Source: Stomorhina lunata
Taxonomy: Eukaryota; Arthropoda; Insecta; Diptera; Rhiniidae
DNA: 64,000 bases
NCBI GenBank assembly: GCA_933228675.1
Contig: OW121743.1
Span: 81,977,863-82,041,862, forward strand
Direction: 5' to 3'
Below, piece by piece: positions 59,924 through 64,000 of the stretch. Position numbers and translations under genes: made by a program. Under the pieces are notes generated by a model. That model saw only the letters and a program-made list of their open reading frames with translations, was not told where the DNA came from and did no database searches. Numbering within the stretch: the stretch's first letter is position 1; each line of letters starts with the position of its first letter.

Positions 59924-61475
59924 GTATATTAAGATTGGCACTCCGTTTGTAATTCTTTAATATTGGCTCCAAAGCCAAAAGGGATATATATTTTGATTCC
60001 TTACGAAATTCTAAGAGGATTAAGCGTTTATCTGTCTGTCTATCTGTCCAACTGTCTGTCTGTCTGTCTACCTGTCCCCCAGTCTGTTGAAAGCATGATA
60101 ACGCCAAAAAGAAAGGAGGTAGGTCACTGAAACTTGGCAAAGATATTTCTTTGCCGAATTGGTCGAAATCGGTTTACATTTGACCATAGCTCCCGTACAA
60201 CCTCGCATCGGCCAATCTTTTATTTGTTAATTACTGACAAACAATAACAGCTATGATGATAAAATTTGGTATATAAAAGTCTTACATAAGCTGCCTAGTG
60301 CATATAAAATTTCATCAAAATCGGTTCACATTTAACCACAGCTCCCATACAAAACACGGAAACAGCCTAAATTGCACCATAAATACAATTGAATGCCAAT
60401 AAACGATAAACTGTAATAGCCATTAAATTTAGCACAAGAAAGTCTTATATGAATATCAGCCAGTGTGGCAAATTTTGTTACAATCGGTCACCATTTGACC
60501 ATAGCTCCCATACGAAAAACTTACGGAAACACACAAAAAAGGCTTATGTTCGTCTGTCCCTCAGAATCAAAATTTTACAAAAGTATTTTCGACATCATGA
60601 GAAAGTTGTATATTGAAAATGGGCGAAATCGGTTCATATTTAGTTAGAGCTCTCATATAACCCTCCCCGGGAATTATATTAATGCTGATAAATTGAATAC
60701 AATTGTAATAGCTATGACGACTAAATTTAGAATAGAGAAGTTTTATGCAATTTTTGGTCAGTATGTCAAATTTTATAGGAATCGGTCCATATTTGACTAC
60801 AGCTTTCATATAAAAACTACTCCCGGAAACCACTAAAATGCCACAAAGGCCAGTTAAAAGCTTTTTAATTATAAACTAAGACACTAAATTTTGCAAAAAT
60901 AAGCTCCATATAAATACCAGCCAGTATATAAAATTTTGTGACAATCGGTCAAAATTTGGCTGTAGTTTTTGTATATATAACATCCCCTTTTTATATCTAC
61001 AATCAAAAAGATTTTGAGCTACATTCAGTATATTAAGATTGCACTTACGAAATTAGATAGCTATCAATCAATGTTAAGTCCAGACTTCATATATGGAAGA
61101 TACATTAGGAACTCCTTACAATATATATGGACCTGTCGTATTACTATCAACATATTTATATTACGTACATAATAAGCGCACCGAAAAGTATTTAACAGAT
61201 TATTAATATTAAACTATATCCGGTTAGAAGACTAAATTTTGTGCAAAGTAAACAATAGGGAAGCCACTTAGATACTTCTAAATGTTGAACTATAAAGCTA
61301 CTGCAACCGAACTCAGTCCAAATATTTTACCAACAATTCCAACTAGCGTTACAATTTTTTTCGAATTTGGTCAAAATTTTGAATTTTGTAGATATATGAG
61401 ACATGGTTCTTAATTTAACACAACTTGAGGGTGGGTATATAAGATTCGGCACAGCCGAATTTAACTCTTCCTGGC
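59924..61475 (+). mobile_element. dispersed (GTCY)n-bearing repeat, copy E (near full length)
   Basis: Left end GGGGGTATATTAAGATTGGC; an interrupted ~55-bp TCTG tract at 60031-60084; then the modules shared with A and C; right end GTATATAAGATTCGGCACAG CC (61436), the complement of the left end of copy D. Non-coding. Confidence 0.85.
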
Positions 61476-61789
61476 AATAAATCTTTTATTTTCAAAGTCA
61501 CCAATTGATAAATAATCCTTTAAAAATTTGATATTTTTACAAAAGAAAAATGGGCTTAGCGGTAGTCGTATTTTTCCAAGTTTTTGTCATGATCTTGTAT
61601 GGGGTTATGGCAGTTAACGTGCGCCTTCATATTCCTATTATTTCCGAAGTTTTCAACTGAAAAAAAGGTCTTTATAGTTTTTTTTTTTACATAAAACAAG
61701 AAGACGTGTCTTAGATGATTTCAAATTTGTGTCAAAATCTTTAGTTACAGGTACAAAGTCTTCGAGCAAAAAACAGGTACAAAGTCTTC
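61476..61789. other. spacer, nothing recognised
   Basis: 300 bp between a dispersed repeat and element copy 3. It contains a small direct repeat, GGTACAAAGTCTTCGAGCAA, at about 61750 and 61778. Confidence 0.4.
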
Positions 61790-62367
61790 GAGCAAATCCT
61801 GCGTGACAGACGATATATTTGTAGGGATTTTGTTGTACTTAAATGAATCCCATTGTCGTTTTACACAAGATATCTTTGCACTGATTTCGGAGAATGTTAG
61901 GCCATCAATTTTGCCCTCTCTCAAACTTGCTTTGGATAAAAAAGATATTTGCTTTTAAAGTGCTGTGACGGACGCTACAAAAAATGACTTTTTATTTCAA
62001 CACGTATTTCTGTAATTTTCATCAAAACGATCATAGTAATATAAAAATAGTTAATACATTGAAGATAGAGGAAAATCAGAGGATTACAAAACCGTTTTTA
62101 TAAAATATTTTAAAGTTTTCAGTTTCACCACAAATGAACTGTTGCGTGACGGACGGTACAGTTTTTACTTGCACGTGATTTATTAGGAAAAATGCAAATT
62201 TCATATTTTGTTAAGGGTTCGTAAATCAGTAAAAATAATGATGTTATTTGTTCCCGAATTTCCTTCATCTTCATGTTCGCTGTTAAAAATAGGATTTTTG
62301 GGCACAATTTAATATTTCGCAAAACGGCTACATACATATATTTATTTAAAGTTTTACACTTTTTACA

Positions 62368-62884
62368 TTTTTTTTTTGTATTGGACCAACACTCAGGGGA
62401 TGACCCCTACGTATGCATATGCATTGTGATGGAACTAGGAAAAAAGGTTGTGGGAAGGAGGATAGAGGGAGTAGTGTTTGTGGATATTCGATTTGAACCT
62501 TTGGATATCATAATTTGAGGGGAAGACTGATGCAGGAAGTTTATTCCACATTCGTGCTGTACGGCTAAAAAACGAGTTTTCTCTATAGTGCGTCGTGCGA
62601 TCCACTGGAAAATCGACTACAAAGGGATGAGCCCTTGTTGAATTGCGTGTGCTACGAAGAAATGTACGGGTTTCTGGAACAAGATCCCTAATTTCGTTTG
62701 AATACATGCCATTGTAGTAGCGATAGAACAGTGAAACGCAACCCACATTACGACGATGCTCCAATGAGGCAATAGAATTGGCTACCCTACTGTCACCGAT
62801 AAGAACCTTCGCCCTCTCATGTACACGGTCGAGAAGCTCCAAAATAGACTTTGAAGCACCGGCCCACACATGAGAGTTCAGGAG
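62368..62884 (-). mobile_element. 5'-truncated jockey-like LINE fragment with poly(A) tail
   Basis: On the minus strand the fragment begins at 62884 in the middle of the polymerase gene and ends in a run of A (T-run on the plus strand, 62368-62377), after which the host element resumes at TGTAAAAAGTG. Truncated 5' end plus 3' poly(A) is the signature of target-primed reverse transcription. The accompanying ~190-bp deletion of the target is unusual but known for LINE insertions. Confidence 0.85.
62435..62884 (-). pseudogene. C-terminal end of a LINE polyprotein
   Basis: The frame reads LLNSHVWAGASKSILELLDR, later SLEHRRNVGCVSLFYRYYNG, then VDRTTHYRENSFFSRTARMW and NKLPASVFP. This is the typical C-terminal region of jockey-group LINE ORF2, after the reverse transcriptase domain. 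About 150 residues are intact without a stop, so the insertion is fairly recent. The open frame continues upstream to an ATG at 62926, but those first ~13 codons come from the surrounding element, so the apparent 163-codon protein is chimeric and not a real gene. RT and endonuclease domains are absent. Confidence 0.88.
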
Positions 62885-63280
62885 ATCATTTTGTAGAAAA
62901 TATATACTGTGACGGACGCTACACACTTTACTTTACATAGTGTTCTGTAAAATGCTATATTAACATCTTTATATTTTTAGCCTAATGAAAAGCATAGTAT
63001 AAGTTCTCTTTACGAACCAAGTTTAATTGGAGAAAAAAGAAAAACGGCACTAGTCAAATCAAAAAAAAAAAACCTTTATTTCTGTGACGGACGCTACTCA
63101 TTGTGATCCCTTGTTTACTTGACGTTATTTATATCACTTCAATTACTTTTGCTTAGTTCTTTTACATCTAATTGTATAAAATTAAGCAGACTTTGAGCCC
63201 CTACTGAAGCTTGATACCAAAATGTATGTTTTTGCGATTTTTATGAACATTTAATGAACAAGTGTTTTAGCCACTTAGCC

Positions 63281-64000
63281 CAAAAATAAAGACAAGTGTA
63301 TAACAATTAACATTGAAAACTTCTTACCTTAAACATCATTTATCATCAAACATGTATCAGTCTTATCTTCTTGTATTATTTATCTCCAATCATAAATTTC
63401 ATTTGTTGTCCAACATCTTCAGACAACAAAAACCTACATACAAAAAAATCTATTCGATACAATAAAACTGAATCCAATATTACAACATTAATAAAACTTT
63501 AAGCGAACGTAATGAGAAGTGAGTGCATCAATGACCCATTCAAATCAAATGATCAAGTATTTTCATTATTTGAATTGATGACTGTAGGTTTTCAGTTTGA
63601 TGAAATATTTGATTAAATTTTAGACAAAAAGAAGAGACAATAGAGATTAATTTTAATTATAATAGTGTAACATAATAATGAAGATATTAACGAAAATGCT
63701 GATGATGATAAGTTCGATTGACGATTTGTTGTATCGAACTTTAGCTTAAGGGTCACGTGTCATAAATTTAAAAACGTTTTTGTTTTATGGAAATTTTAGG
63801 CAGTTATCGGAATAAAACTAATTTAATCAGCAGAAAATGCAAATTTAATTTATTTAACAATAGCTATTTTCATCGTTATTTTGACACTTTTTTTTGGGGG
63901 GTTTCAGTGATAAATTGTTGGCCATTTTTCTTAAATTTTTGAAATGGTTTTGATTTTTGGAGTTTAAGTTTTTGTTTATAGATTTTGGAAATTATTTGTT
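63281..64000. other. intergenic DNA, nothing recognised
   Basis: Unique-looking AT-rich sequence to the window edge. No gene, RNA gene or repeat seen. Confidence 0.45.

Larger units (their letters stand above)
61790..63280 (-). mobile_element. GTCCGTCAC-motif element, copy 3, interrupted by a LINE
   Basis: Minus-strand copy colinear with copies 1 and 2. GTGACGGACGC-type motifs (complement) are seen at 61802, 61967, 62144, 62908 and 63084. Between about 62378 and 62884 it is replaced by a LINE fragment; relative to copy 2 about 190 bp (equivalent to 55083-55274) are missing at that point. It lacks the GGATTTGCCCATATA terminus. Non-coding. Confidence 0.8.

Noticed and set aside
62435..62926. 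A 163-residue host protein
   Set aside because: The sequence is the C-terminal end of a LINE polyprotein joined to non-coding element sequence.

Overview
The window looks like nuclear DNA of a higher fly (Diptera, probably a calyptrate such as a blow fly or muscid). The reasons are very AT-rich DNA, introns of 61-108 bp, cuticle-type genes with a tiny first coding exon, and dispersed repeats carrying (GTCY)n microsatellites of the kind described in dipterans. The species call is inference. I see no bacterial operons, no rRNA and no convincing tRNA.

Only three genes are well supported. (1) A plus-strand gene at 22064-25754 (three exons, about 1188 aa) encodes a secreted glycine/serine-rich, silk-like protein with a histidine-rich block; a decayed fragment of its repeat lies just downstream at 25962-26160. 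(2) and (3) Two tandem minus-strand paralogues at 51679-52222 (156 aa) and 57112-57912 (230 aa) encode small secreted proteins built of 10-residue Pro/Gln/Tyr repeats ending in YLPP. Both have a first coding exon that is only the ATG, and they share an identical 21-bp block at the predicted transcription start. All three look like extracellular structural (cuticle, eggshell or silk-like) proteins.

The rest is mobile and tandem DNA. Minisatellite arrays fill roughly a quarter of the window: 1-2430, 7540-11246, 30128-32935, 34590-34885, 35600-35970, 36780-39950, 41515-43605, 43630-44130 and 45750-47560. Nearly all have AT-rich units with a short self-complementary core. Those at 30.1-36.0 kb and 45.5-47.6 kb belong to what looks like a foldback-type transposon: 350-bp inverted arms (32940-33290 and 34239-34590) are each continued outward by the same minisatellite in opposite orientation, and a second, solo arm lies at 45475-47560. 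Seven copies of a (GTCY)n-bearing dispersed repeat (6.7, 11.9, 14.2, 16.2, 52.8, 58.5 and 59.9 kb) hold microsatellites from about 10 to 440 bp at the same site. Three copies of a second element family (27.4, 54.5 and 61.8 kb) carry a recurring GCGTCCGTCAC motif. One of these is interrupted by a 5'-truncated LINE with a poly(A) tail, another by a 1.2-kb segment with a 130-bp tandem repeat. Decayed Tc1/mariner-type transposase, LINE reverse transcriptase, a hAT-like small element and a possible solo LTR complete the picture.

The least explained feature is the 17.3-21.6 kb stretch directly upstream of the silk-like gene. It holds about 40 irregularly spaced AAGCTT cores (mostly AAAGCTTTT) and is interrupted by one foreign-looking segment at 19.96-20.84 kb. 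Stretches without features are noted where they exceed about 300 bp.
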